A stretch of DNA of 64,000 bases from CAZVWJ01 sp964631325 (GCA_964631325.1 CAZVWJ010000008.1:23371-87370); one strand, 5' to 3'; counted from the first letter of the stretch, positions 1-7,812 are shown. Program-made: numbers and translations. Notes: generated by a model not told the origin, from the letters alone.

Positions 1-19
1 GCCTACCTGAACCAATAGT

Positions 20-141
20 TTGTAATTACTCACCTATCCTCCCTCCGCTGATGGGAGAGAGTTTTTCCTGCGCATGGACAGGGTTTGTGGTGCGTAGGCG
101 CTATTAAAGAGAGGGGGAAAAGATTAGATGAGTAGTTACAA
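20..141. repeat. MITE-like dispersed repeat, subfamily 2, copy 1
   Basis: A 122-bp non-coding unit. Its ends at 20-32 and 129-141 form an inverted repeat matching at 12 of 13 positions. The interior holds the block CTCACCTATCC and the micro-palindrome CCTGCGCATGGACAGGG, and both recur near 62899-62957. No ORF or promoter is visible. A miniature inverted-repeat element is the simplest reading; mobility is inferred. Confidence 0.55.
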
Positions 142-220
142 TTATTCTATGGGAACAGAAGTAGCCTGATAAGCAACTGACAGTGGTACTGTCCATATAA
201 CCAAAATATAATGTCGCGCC

Positions 221-1801
221 TCAGGCCCAGAGGTCCAGACTGCTTAACTCGGTAGTCTCCAGGGCCAGCAAATCTCGCTCGATAAATTGTTTTTCCTCCG
301 AGTCCAGGTTACTACAGCTTATGCTCACGTGATATCCCAGACCAGCCAACATCTTCCGTAATTCGTCCAAATTATTTTTTAATAACTTCAAACCGGAACT
401 ATGGGCGGCTTTTAAATCAACGCGCAGATTCTCTTCCTTTCTTTGTAAACTAACCTGAAGAGGACCAAGTTGAGAGAGTTCTAACTCGAGGGTAACACTC
501 CAGTAGCGGTCGCGGCTTTGGTCTTCTTCTTCCCGCCGGTCCTTAATTCGCATCCGGATAAATTTCGTTTCTTCCCCCACCTGGAACGGAACAAACAAAT
601 AAACTGAGTCCGACTCCGCCACTGAGGCAAGCGAATGTTTAATCAACTGGCCGTAAAACCGCTTTTTGTGTTCATTTCCCTCACTACCAGAATCCTGTAA
701 ATCTGCCTGGAGCTGACTGCGGAAAGCTGTAGCTGCCTGGCGGGGATCTTTTTCCAACTGTGATTCCAGGTCAAAACCAAGTTTTCTTATAACTTCCTTT
801 AATTGCTGAGCCAGCTCTCCTTTTGTAAACACCAGGCGCGGCAGTTGAGGTAAGTCTTTTGATGTCTCTAAACTATTGAGAAAGGAATCAAGTGTCTGCA
901 AAATTTCTTTATTAACCGGTAAGTTATTCTGTTTCAAGAAGAGAAAAGCCTTGATTCGCGAAGCGCTAAAATTACCCGAATCATTCTTTAATTCAGGTAA
1001 CGCTGAAAAAAGTTGCTGGAGCAATTTAGCTGTCGGTAGATCCTCCAGGTTTTTAAGAATACGAGCAAATTCGAGGTTGGCTTCATTGGCTTGAATACCA
1101 AGTTTTTCAAGCAACTCAAAAATATCAGATTTCTGCGCTGGCCGGCTGTCCAGAGAAAGTTCAATGAATTTTAGTAAGCGACGAGCTGCGTTTTTTGTAG
1201 AGTTTGAAACTTCAGCCGAATTCAATTCAAAGAATTCAAGCAGTTCCTGAACATTTTTTTTCGAGCTATTCTGCAACCAGTTAAGAAGCTGATTTACATT
1301 TTGGGAATTATTCTCCAGGCCAAGCAAATCCAGCAATTGATTGAGCTCGGATCTTAATTTTGGATTAAGGTTAGATTGCGCCGCAGTTGTCGCCGCCACT
1401 TCTCCCCCCTGCTCTCCACGGCCCGGATAAATATAACCCCGGCGCAGAAGACGCTGACGTTTATTCCTGAGACCTTGCTGTGACGGCTCTGCTTCCGTCT
1501 GCGCGGAAACAAAATTATCAACCTGAGTTTTGCCGGTATTTTTAAGCTCCTCAGCAGTTAACACCTTCAACCGACCGGGGCCAACCGAGCGGGCGGCTGC
1601 TGTTGCTCCCACCGGAACCCTGGCCGGCATCCGGGCCCTGACTTCCTTACTCTGGCCCACCTTTAGCTTTGCTTGACCATTCTCAAAACGCTCCAGAACC
1701 TTGACACCAATTAACTCGCCCGATACTCTATCCCCAGTGGAGTTCTCGGGCAAATTAGCCGCAACTGCTCCGGCTTCCACATTTATTATTTCCTGGTTCA
1801 T
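221..1801 (-). CDS. fliK: FliK-like flagellar hook-length control protein
   Basis: Probable hook-length ruler, secreted through the flagellar type III apparatus to switch export specificity. The protein has about 526 residues. Its N-terminal three quarters is low-complexity and helical, rich in Leu, Asn, Gln and Ser. The last ~150 residues (from about SLASVAESDSVYLFVPF to the end) match the Flg_hook (FliK C-terminal) pattern: hydrophobic beta-strands, then LGPLQVSLQRKEENLRVDL and a helix with a Leu-rich turn. The open frame reaches up to 1834, but I chose the ATG at 1801 because AGAGGTG lies 5 nt upstream. It is divergent from an FlhB-C-like gene, and FliK and FlhB-C-like genes commonly neighbour each other. 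FliK N-termini diverge strongly, so the call rests on the C-terminal domain and context. Confidence 0.7.
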   Translation of the reverse strand: MNQEIINVEAGAVAANLPENSTGDRVSGELIGVKVLERFENGQAKLKVGQSKEVRARMPARVPVGATAAARSVGPGRLKVLTAEELKNTGKTQVDNFVSAQTEAEPSQQGLRNKRQRLLRRGYIYPGRGEQGGEVAATTAAQSNLNPKLRSELNQLLDLLGLENNSQNVNQLLNWLQNSSKKNVQELLEFFELNSAEVSNSTKNAARRLLKFIELSLDSRPAQKSDIFELLEKLGIQANEANLEFARILKNLEDLPTAKLLQQLFSALPELKNDSGNFSASRIKAFLFLKQNNLPVNKEILQTLDSFLNSLETSKDLPQLPRLVFTKGELAQQLKEVIRKLGFDLESQLEKDPRQAATAFRSQLQADLQDSGSEGNEHKKRFYGQLIKHSLASVAESDSVYLFVPFQVGEETKFIRMRIKDRREEEDQSRDRYWSVTLELELSQLGPLQVSLQRKEENLRVDLKAAHSSGLKLLKNNLDELRKMLAGLGYHVSISCSNLDSEEKQFIERDLLALETTELSSLDLWA

Positions 1802-1849
1802 GTCGGCACCTCTAATTAAAAATTCTACAAGCACAGCTCAATCTTAGCC

Positions 1850-2006
1850 CACATTATGCACGGAATTCTAAAATTTCGTGCATAATGTGTATCTACGATA
1901 CAGCACCCAAGAGTGTACCAGCAAATAAATCAAGGTACAATATTGACCCGAAAAATTACAGCTGTTTTTAAGTATATACTTTAGCTCTGCTTGAGTGCTG
2001 GGTTAA
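1850..2006 (+). repeat. ~157-bp dispersed structured element, copy A
   Basis: The element begins with a hairpin (1850-1889; 13-bp arms CACATTATGCACG/CGTGCATAATGTG), followed by TATCTACGATAC, a GCACCCAAG motif and a near-complementary CTTGAGTGC at the far end. The reverse complement of 39841-39996 is clearly homologous along its whole length, and the hairpin part recurs at 63948-63987. The far end runs into a 16-bp palindrome, GCTGGGTTAACCCAGC (1997-2012). It has no ORF. It could be a MITE or a structured RNA. Confidence 0.75.
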
Positions 2007-2097
2007 CCCAGCTTACAATCGAGTAGATTAATTGTAAAGCTTCACCGTTAAAGTTGCGGTAAGAGCCCTTTGCCAGCGACAAACACTAAATATGGTG

Positions 2098-2163
2098 CCT
2101 CGATTGAAGGCTGTCCTTCGGACGGATAATTCACGACAGTCACGCAGTCGTGAATTATCGAGG
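2098..2163 (+). other. Structured leader (inverted-repeat hairpin) upstream of FlhB-C-like gene
   Basis: A perfect 13-bp stem, GATAATTCACGAC (2125-2137) with GTCGTGAATTATC (2147-2159) around a 9-nt loop, lies beside a small GTC/GAC hairpin (2113-2123). Both sit inside an outer CCTCG (2098-2102)/CGAGG (2159-2163) pairing. As RNA this could form a three-way junction ~70 nt before the start codon at 2232. There is no U-run, so it is not a typical terminator. A regulatory role is inferred. Confidence 0.45.
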
Positions 2164-2231
2164 TTAGCGTTTTCTCTGTTTGTTAGCAACAGGTTAACCA
2201 AATATTTCCGGAGTAAAAAGGGAAATAAAAT

Positions 2232-2543
2232 ATGGGAACAAGAGAAGAAATGGAATCAGCCAGTGAAAAACCAGAAAAAAAGCAAAGGAAAGCTGTTTCC
2301 CTGGATTACGAAGAGACTGAACAGGCCCCCCGGGTGAGCGCCAAAGGGGAGGGAGAGTTAGCCCGGCTAATAATTGAGCTGGCAGAGGAACACAATGTCC
2401 CCCTGCACCGGGATCCGGATCTTACCGAAGTGCTCTACAAGCTGGATCTCGACGAACAGATACCCCCTTCCCTGTATGAAGCAGTAGCAGAAGTTTTTGC
2501 CTTCCTTTACCGTCTGAACCGGAGAGAAAAGGTGGAAGAATAG
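2232..2543 (+). CDS. FlhB C-terminal-domain-like protein (EscU/YscU/HrcU switch-like)
   Basis: A small (103 aa) homologue of the cytoplasmic C-terminal domain of FlhB, the flagellar export-specificity switch; similar stand-alone proteins (YlqH/FlhX type) sit next to fliK in many bacteria. Residues ~35-100 carry the family pattern: an early-strand region near RVSAKGEGELARLIIELA, then NVPLHRDPDLTEVLYKLDLDEQIPPSLYEAVAEVFAFLY. This corresponds to the FlhB segment after its NPTH cleavage site, and the NPTH motif itself is absent. The N-terminal ~35 residues are charged and poorly conserved. Start ATG 2232 has AAGGGAA upstream; a second Met at codon 9 is possible. The gene converges on the EncFtn-type gene across a small hairpin. 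Confidence 0.75.
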   Translation: MGTREEMESASEKPEKKQRKAVSLDYEETEQAPRVSAKGEGELARLIIELAEEHNVPLHRDPDLTEVLYKLDLDEQIPPSLYEAVAEVFAFLYRLNRREKVEE

Positions 2544-2546
2544 CCA

Positions 2547-2565
2547 GGGCTGAACGAATCAGCCC
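2547..2565. terminator. Hairpin between convergent genes
   Basis: GGGCTGA (2547-2553) pairs perfectly with TCAGCCC (2559-2565) around the loop ACGAA, immediately after the stop codon of the FlhB-C-like gene and 15 nt before the stop of the convergent EncFtn gene. No clear T-run follows on either strand, so intrinsic termination is plausible but weak. Confidence 0.45.
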
Positions 2566-2579
2566 CGGACTATTAGAAT

Positions 2580-2861
2580 TCAGTCTTCCAGCTCGGTAAT
2601 CTTATCCTCGGTAAAGAGATAAGTTTCCAACTCTTCGTCAAAAGCTTCATTATTTCGCCGCAACCATTCAATTCCCATGGCCGCGTGTTCGATTTCTTCG
2701 TCCCGGTTGTGTTCCACAATTGCTTTCAACTCAGAATCCTTCGTTACAGCAGCCCGCTGATTATACCAATCAACCGCTTCTAACTCTTCAATTACACTCT
2801 GGATCATGCGGTGAAATTCTTTCGCCTCCGCGGGCAAATTCTCCTCATGGTATTCAGCCAT
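2580..2861 (-). CDS. Encapsulated-ferritin-family ferroxidase (EncFtn type), no cargo tail
   Basis: Probable Fe(II) ferroxidase of the EncFtn family, two-helix proteins that form annular decamers with the di-iron centre at a dimer interface and normally ride inside an encapsulin shell. The 93-aa protein carries the family core EELEAVDWYNQR (residues 25-36) and HNRDEEIEHAAM (51-62), then EWLRRN and TYLFTE. By alignment with the Rhodospirillum rubrum protein from memory, E26, E56 and H59 are the iron ligands, and W32 and Y33 are the conserved neighbours. The protein ends at TELED, just after TYLFTE, whereas shell-loaded relatives continue with a disordered linker and a C-terminal targeting peptide. 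No encapsulin gene lies within this window. RBS GGGAGG precedes the ATG. A perfect inverted repeat lies 30 nt upstream. Confidence 0.88.
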   Translation of the reverse strand: MAEYHEENLPAEAKEFHRMIQSVIEELEAVDWYNQRAAVTKDSELKAIVEHNRDEEIEHAAMGIEWLRRNNEAFDEELETYLFTEDKITELED

Positions 2862-2890
2862 ACTAAAACCTCCCTAAAAAAATTAAGTTT

Positions 2891-2911
2891 AGAAAGTTAT
2901 CATAACTTTCT
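2891..2911. promoter_or_regulatory. Perfect 10-1-10 inverted repeat, putative operator of EncFtn gene
   Basis: AGAAAGTTAT-C-ATAACTTTCT is a perfect palindrome with a 1-nt centre, located 30-50 nt upstream of the EncFtn start codon (minus strand). The geometry, an AT-rich inverted repeat with a single central base, resembles Fur/PerR-type 7-1-7 boxes. A metal- or peroxide-responsive regulator would make biological sense for a ferroxidase gene. The regulator itself is not in the window. Confidence 0.55.
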
Positions 2912-2930
2912 AATGGCACCAAAACGTCAT

Positions 2931-3167
2931 TTTGGAAAGAGTCACAAAGCACCGGAAACCCGGGGCTTGCGTCGCGCGAACGTGTGAAATTCATCAATCT
3001 TTGAATTATGGATTTAACGCGTACGCGTCATCCAGGGAGCCGGTCAAGCCCGGTCTACGATCCTGCGTACGTCAGGACAATGACAATCTGTTAGAAAGTT
3101 TTACAAAGTTATTTCATGGAGAGTTATTTTAACCTATTAATCGGAGAGAAACAACATAACCCGGATA
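2931..3167. other. Non-coding spacer with micro-palindromes
   Basis: I see no convincing gene here. The spacer contains ACGCGTACGCGT near 3018 and CCTGCGTACGTCAGG near 3061. Both are short palindromic cores that recur inside other dispersed repeats of the window (3180-3230, 40650). A second partial match to the EncFtn operator half-site (TTAGAAAGTTTTACAAAGTTATT) lies near 3090-3112. Confidence 0.4.
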
Positions 3168-3171
3168 ACAT

Positions 3172-3338
3172 CAGAACCTCAAAATGATTCTTCCCCCTTG
3201 ACGGGGGAAGGCCTGTGACGCGTACGCGTTACACAGATGGGGGTGAAGAGGGGGTTTTCAAAAACCCATTTACCCCGCCGCTCCACCTCACCTTATTCCT
3301 CTCCCACCAGGGGAGAGGAGATTCGTTTTGAGGTTCTG
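3172..3338. repeat. MITE-like dispersed repeat, subfamily 1, copy with perfect 13-bp TIRs
   Basis: A 167-bp unit bounded by CAGAACCTCAAAA (3172-3184) and its perfect reverse complement TTTTGAGGTTCTG (3326-3338). Inside are two hairpins, TTCCCCC..GGGGGAA and CTCTCCC..GGGAGAG, and a block CAGATGGGGGTGAA. Related copies occur at 17920-18056, 40098-40145 and 40510-40712. An extra palindromic insert around ACGCGTACGCGT (about 3212-3231) interrupts this copy. It has no coding content. Confidence 0.7.
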
Positions 3339-3352
3339 GATAACAGGGGGAG

Positions 3353-4204
3353 TTATTCAGCGGAGTAAGGCATTAATATGTACCCGATTTCTTCCATGTA
3401 ACGCGGTTCTTTAACCTCCTGTAGAAATTCAATCCGGACCTTTTGATCGGTTAATTTTCCTTCGTTTTTTAGGCGGTTTAATATGCGCCGATAAGCCCGA
3501 ACCGGATAGTAATGGTCAGCCGCCCAATTAACTTCAATTGTCCCCATTTCATAGCGACCGCCTTCAGGCACAACCCGTTGTTTTCGCACAATTTTATATC
3601 GGAACGGTTTTATAGTTCCGTAAAGGTCGGAGTAAGCTACCGCATACGGTGAATCTAATTCCATAACAAGCACCACGTCGCGCCCCTCGTAAAGCCAGCC
3701 TTTATCGTATTTAAGTGGGCCAATTCTAAAGTTCCCTTCCGAATCGAGCTGATCTGTGCCCAGTAGATTCATTTGATTTTCATCCTGGTATAGATCAAAA
3801 AATCCACCCTTCTTTTCGTATAGATAAACTTTGACCCAGCTTATTCCACGAATTCGACCGGTTAAATAGAAGAATTTTTCAGGACTTAAGGATTGTCTTC
3901 TTTGCTCACTGGCCTGTCGGGGAGAATAATCTTCTTCACCTACTGAATCAATAAGCCGGGGCTTTTTTAGCTGTGACTGAACTTTCCATTCACGGGTATC
4001 AGATTTATCTGTCGTTAAATACGGAAGCGTCACTAATTTTGGAGATTTAGATAGTTCGGGAGTCGATAATTTTAATTCGGGAAGCTGGCCACTCTGCCGG
4101 GGAATAACTATCATCTCTCCAGCTTTTAATCCCGACAGGCACAAAATTCCCAGTAAAAAGGCTCCCAGTATCGTCCGAAAATTATCTTTAAACAAATTAT
4201 TCAT
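3353..4204 (-). CDS. Secreted protein of unknown function, last gene of ExbBD/TPR operon
   Basis: A 283-aa protein I do not recognise. The N-terminus has a basic start and a hydrophobic segment (residues ~10-28) ending near GLKAGE, consistent with a signal peptide. Residues ~30-110 are low-complexity and Pro/Ser/Lys-rich. The stretch ~110-215 is beta-rich (FFYLTGRIRGISWVKVYLYE, LDSEGNFRIGPLKYDKGW) and reads like an Ig-like or carboxypeptidase-regulatory-like module. The C-terminal ~60 residues contain VNWAADHYYPVRAYRRIL. Its start overlaps the stop of the upstream 903-aa TPR gene by 4 nt (ATGA), which implies translational coupling and a shared periplasmic or envelope function. Confidence 0.7.
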   Translation of the reverse strand: MNNLFKDNFRTILGAFLLGILCLSGLKAGEMIVIPRQSGQLPELKLSTPELSKSPKLVTLPYLTTDKSDTREWKVQSQLKKPRLIDSVGEEDYSPRQASEQRRQSLSPEKFFYLTGRIRGISWVKVYLYEKKGGFFDLYQDENQMNLLGTDQLDSEGNFRIGPLKYDKGWLYEGRDVVLVMELDSPYAVAYSDLYGTIKPFRYKIVRKQRVVPEGGRYEMGTIEVNWAADHYYPVRAYRRILNRLKNEGKLTDQKVRIEFLQEVKEPRYMEEIGYILMPYSAE

Positions 4205-6912
4205 TGTTCACTTCCGGAGATATAGGAGGATTCGGGAAACTCCTGTTTCAATCGTTTGCGCATCTTTTGTGCCTGTTCGGTATTATTTTGTTTTTCCGCC
4301 AGCTTTATCAAATGATAAATTAACCGATCCCGCCCGGACCATTCCTTGTAAAGATAAAACGTCTGATACCAGTGTTCTTCTGCCACGCTTAAATTTCCCT
4401 GCCGAAAAGCGATCTGCCCAAGCCAGAAACTTCGGGCCGGATTGAGCTCACTTGTTTCCGGCGGCTCCAACTTTGTCAACAAGGACTTAGCTTGCTCGTA
4501 TTCAGCCAGATTAAAAAGTGCTTTTGCCTTCAATAACCTATCCGCGGAGGATAATTGTTCGAACTGTTTTAACAAGCTGATAACTTTTTGGTTTTTACCT
4601 ATTTCATAAGCAGCCTCAGCCTGCATCCGGGCCAGCTCTCGAGCGGAAACAAAGTCAGGTTTTTTCCGGGCCACAAGCCTTAAAAAATTGTCAGCCTGAT
4701 TATATTTTCGGCGAGCCAAATAAACCTGGCCAAGCCTGTATTTACACCTTAACTTGAGAGTTTCAGTTACAGAATTATCCAGGGCCTGGCGATATTTTTT
4801 CGTCGCCCGGACATAGTTATTCGCTGACCGCTGTAATTCCCCCTGCATAAAATACACCTGCCCGTGGTATTGTGATTGGGGAAACTTGGTCAGATAACGT
4901 TCAGTCCATTTCTCCAGCTTATCCAACTGTCTTTTTTCGTAGAGGTCCAGGAGTAATTGATAGACGGCTTTAGCCGCTTGTGGATGTGTTGGAAGTTCTG
5001 ATAACTGCTTATCCAGATAATTAAGCGCTTTCCGGGTAGCATCCTGATTGAGATAAATTTTGACAATGCTACTAATTGTCTGAGCTTGTAGTGAAGGCCG
5101 GTTACTCTTCAAAAGAACTTCCTCGTAAAGAGAGAGAGCCTTGTCATAAACCTCCCGTTTCAATAAAGCCCGGGCCCATTCTCGGAGCATAGGCACCCGC
5201 ATTTCGGGCGGGCTCTGGCGAATTTTTTCCCTGATCCTTTTTTGTTGTTTTTGATTTTTTGGATCTATTTGGGCAAGTTCTACCCGAAAACTCATCCGGA
5301 CAGCCGGACGGGAAAAAACGGAGGTGGGAAATTTTTCTACTATTTGATCAAAATAAGTTCGGGCCTGTTCATAGTGATTTACTTGCAAAGCTGATTGTCC
5401 GGCAAAATACCGGAATTCAACCGGATAATTTGTAAGCAATTTATCCTGATTACTTTTAAAGACAGACCAGGCGAGGGTGGTCTTACCGACCTCAAGAGCA
5501 GTGCGGCCAAGAGCCAGTTGAACCGGGGCAACCATTTTTTTCTCCAGGTCTTGCCTGCTCAACTTAAGCAGCATGTTAAAAGATGTTTTAACTTTACCCC
5601 ATTCATAGTAAGTCTGGGCTAATTCATATTTAATGCGATGAGTTCTGCCCGGGGCTTCAGAAAATTTTAGCGCCTGATTGTAATTTGTCTCTGCTTCTGA
5701 ATATTTTCCCAGGCCGAGAGCTGTTCGCCCACGAACCTGGTAAACATCCACGTAACTGATCTGCCCATTAGCTTTAACCCGGCTGAACTGCTGGTAAGCG
5801 TCCCGAAGCATATCCGCTTCAAAATAACTCCATCCCAACCAAAAACGAACTTTATTTTTAAAATCCGGGCTGTTGGATAAATTAATAGCCCGTTTATAGG
5901 CTGCCTGGGCCTGCGCCAGGCGATGTTGTTGCAATAGAATATTTCCCAGCATACGTTCAGCTCGAACGCTGATTTTTCCCATATCTTTTTGCCAATTTAC
6001 TTCCTCCAGATATTTTTGTGCCTGCTCAAGCTCACCGCCTCTGTACAACAACCAGGCGAGACTGTAATTAACCTGAACCTTATACTCGGCTTGGCCAACA
6101 AGCTGTCGATAAATTTTCTCAGCCAGTTTGAGTTTACCCTGTTTTACCGCTGCTTCCGCGTAATACAGCTTAAACTCCGGTGATTGCCATTTACCGGGAA
6201 CAATCCCTCCGAAATTTACAATAGTTGAAAAATCATCTTTGTTCCACAGCTTTTTAATCCCTAAAATCAAAAGATTACGGCGAGTAACTGAGGGCAATTC
6301 TGAGAGTTTACGCCTGATGGAAGGATTCCAGGTTCCCCGGCCAAGCTCTGCCTCTAAGTTTTGAACGACCTGCCCGCGGTGCTGGTGAGAAAGAAAATTT
6401 TGAGCCGTTTCAGTCAATTTATTTTCAGGCAAAAGGGACAAACGAGAATAAAGTTCCTGGTCCTGATTCCGGGCCAGTCGCCACTTGATTAAATAATTCT
6501 GAAGGATGGGAACTTTTTGTAATTTCTCGGTAGTAACAAGATTAATGATTTCCTCTTGCCGCCCCAAGTCCTTACCCAGATAAGCAAGCCGGTGCAATAC
6601 TTTTTCCAGTTTGAAGGCCGGATGGTTTCTATGTAATTTCAACAAAATATCATAAGCATCTTTATTTTCTTTAAGATGCAGATGGGCTTCTGCTTTCCAG
6701 AACTTAATCAGGGGAACCCGGCTGTCATCCGAAAAATTACCCAGAAATTCATTGAACCCCCGTAAAGCTACCCGGTAATTACCATCATTGTAGGCCCGCA
6801 CAGGGAATCGAAAGGCTGATTCCTTGTCCAGGGCTCGACAATCCACCTGGAATGTTATAAGTCCCGTAAAAATACATAACAACAGGACCAAGGCAGAAAA
6901 TATTTTCTTCAC
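4201..6912 (-). CDS. Large secreted TPR-repeat protein (903 aa)
   Basis: Probable periplasmic or outer-membrane-associated scaffold. A signal peptide is clear (MKKIFSALVLLLCIFTGLITF). The remainder is almost entirely tetratricopeptide repeats: recurrent ~34-residue helix pairs such as AYNDGNYRVALRGFNEFLGNF, AEAAVKQGKLKLAEKIYRQL, GRTALGLGKYSEAETNYNQA and MQGELQRSANNYVRATKKYR run from residue ~40 to the C-terminus. Such proteins commonly accompany ExbB/ExbD/TonB sets in bacteria with complex envelopes and are thought to assemble or regulate the energised complex (family knowledge). It lies 89 nt downstream of the TonB-like gene and overlaps the following 283-aa gene by 4 nt, so it is part of the same operon. 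Confidence 0.85.
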   Translation of the reverse strand: MKKIFSALVLLLCIFTGLITFQVDCRALDKESAFRFPVRAYNDGNYRVALRGFNEFLGNFSDDSRVPLIKFWKAEAHLHLKENKDAYDILLKLHRNHPAFKLEKVLHRLAYLGKDLGRQEEIINLVTTEKLQKVPILQNYLIKWRLARNQDQELYSRLSLLPENKLTETAQNFLSHQHRGQVVQNLEAELGRGTWNPSIRRKLSELPSVTRRNLLILGIKKLWNKDDFSTIVNFGGIVPGKWQSPEFKLYYAEAAVKQGKLKLAEKIYRQLVGQAEYKVQVNYSLAWLLYRGGELEQAQKYLEEVNWQKDMGKISVRAERMLGNILLQQHRLAQAQAAYKRAINLSNSPDFKNKVRFWLGWSYFEADMLRDAYQQFSRVKANGQISYVDVYQVRGRTALGLGKYSEAETNYNQALKFSEAPGRTHRIKYELAQTYYEWGKVKTSFNMLLKLSRQDLEKKMVAPVQLALGRTALEVGKTTLAWSVFKSNQDKLLTNYPVEFRYFAGQSALQVNHYEQARTYFDQIVEKFPTSVFSRPAVRMSFRVELAQIDPKNQKQQKRIREKIRQSPPEMRVPMLREWARALLKREVYDKALSLYEEVLLKSNRPSLQAQTISSIVKIYLNQDATRKALNYLDKQLSELPTHPQAAKAVYQLLLDLYEKRQLDKLEKWTERYLTKFPQSQYHGQVYFMQGELQRSANNYVRATKKYRQALDNSVTETLKLRCKYRLGQVYLARRKYNQADNFLRLVARKKPDFVSARELARMQAEAAYEIGKNQKVISLLKQFEQLSSADRLLKAKALFNLAEYEQAKSLLTKLEPPETSELNPARSFWLGQIAFRQGNLSVAEEHWYQTFYLYKEWSGRDRLIYHLIKLAEKQNNTEQAQKMRKRLKQEFPESSYISGSEQ

Positions 6913-7001
6913 GATAAATCCTCCATCTAATTTTTAATCAACTATAAAATTTTGTCTCTGAAACAATTATTTCTGATCTGAATGTCTAATCTTTACGCCA
7001 G

Positions 7002-7811
7002 CTACTCACCGGGGATTTCTACTGATACTTCTGTTTTTACCGAAGTCTTCATCGATTCGTATTTCCATCTTTTTACCCAATCCATAATATTTTCGTCTAA
7101 TTTATCATTCCCGGAGCCCTCGACAACGGAGACTTCAGAGACCTGGCCTTTTCCATTAATTTCAAGAGAAAAAATCACCTTAACCCTGGAGGGAGGGAGC
7201 AGTTTATGCAAACTTCCGAAAGGGAAAGAAGGTCTTGATTTAATTTGCGGTTCTACTGTCTCTTGGCTTTGTTCGACTCCAAGGGACATAAAATTGGAGT
7301 CATTTTTTCGAGGGGTAACTTTCAGTTCTTTTTCGGCTCGTTTTTTGGATGAAGAATAAGTATTTTCTATGTTTTCAGATATTTTTTGGGTAGTCTCAAT
7401 CTTTTTTGACAGAACTCTATCTTTAAGGCCGGGCTTAAATTCTTCACCCAGAGATATTCCAGAGAATTTTCCGGCCACCGCCCTTATCTGAGGCTCTCTT
7501 GTTGTGGAGGGAGGCCGGGGGGCCCGATGAAAAAAATCGGGGAGCCGGGTACTGCGGCGAAGAGCGGAACTTATAACCGGCTCGCCGGCAAGTTTCCCCG
7601 GTGTCATAAATTTTGTTTCTCTGTGGCCCGGGCCCGCACTCTGAACCGGTTTTCGAGTTTGTATTTTAACCGGTATCACGTCCCTTGATTTTTCTTCCAG
7701 CGCCGGAAATTGAACAGTTGAAAAAAACACCATAATAACCAGATGTGAAGCAAGAGAAATAAACAGATAAAAATTAAAACTATGGCGGGTTATCCGCATT
7801 CCACCAGTCAT
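7002..7811 (-). CDS. TonB-like energy-transducing protein
   Basis: The likely third partner of the ExbB-ExbD pair directly upstream, spanning the periplasm to energise an outer-membrane or envelope machine. A single N-terminal membrane segment (FYLFISLASHLVIMVFF) is followed by a long, basic, Pro/Ser-rich linker. The C-terminal ~75 residues have the TonB fold pattern: VKVIFSLEINGKGQVSEVSV, EGSGNDKLDENIMDWVKRWKYE, then a final strand. The open frame begins at 7847, overlapping exbD; I placed the start at the ATG at 7811 (MTGGMRI), 2 nt after the exbD stop. An alternative start is the Met four codons later. The linker is not the typical EPxPxP/KPxP repeat of classical TonB, so it may serve a dedicated system rather than general siderophore uptake. 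Confidence 0.8.
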   Translation of the reverse strand: MTGGMRITRHSFNFYLFISLASHLVIMVFFSTVQFPALEEKSRDVIPVKIQTRKPVQSAGPGHRETKFMTPGKLAGEPVISSALRRSTRLPDFFHRAPRPPSTTREPQIRAVAGKFSGISLGEEFKPGLKDRVLSKKIETTQKISENIENTYSSSKKRAEKELKVTPRKNDSNFMSLGVEQSQETVEPQIKSRPSFPFGSLHKLLPPSRVKVIFSLEINGKGQVSEVSVVEGSGNDKLDENIMDWVKRWKYESMKTSVKTEVSVEIPGE

Positions 7812-7812
7812 A

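Noticed and set aside
2932..3132. 66-codon plus-strand frame
   Set aside because: It lies in palindromic repeat DNA, lacks an RBS and has no protein-like composition.
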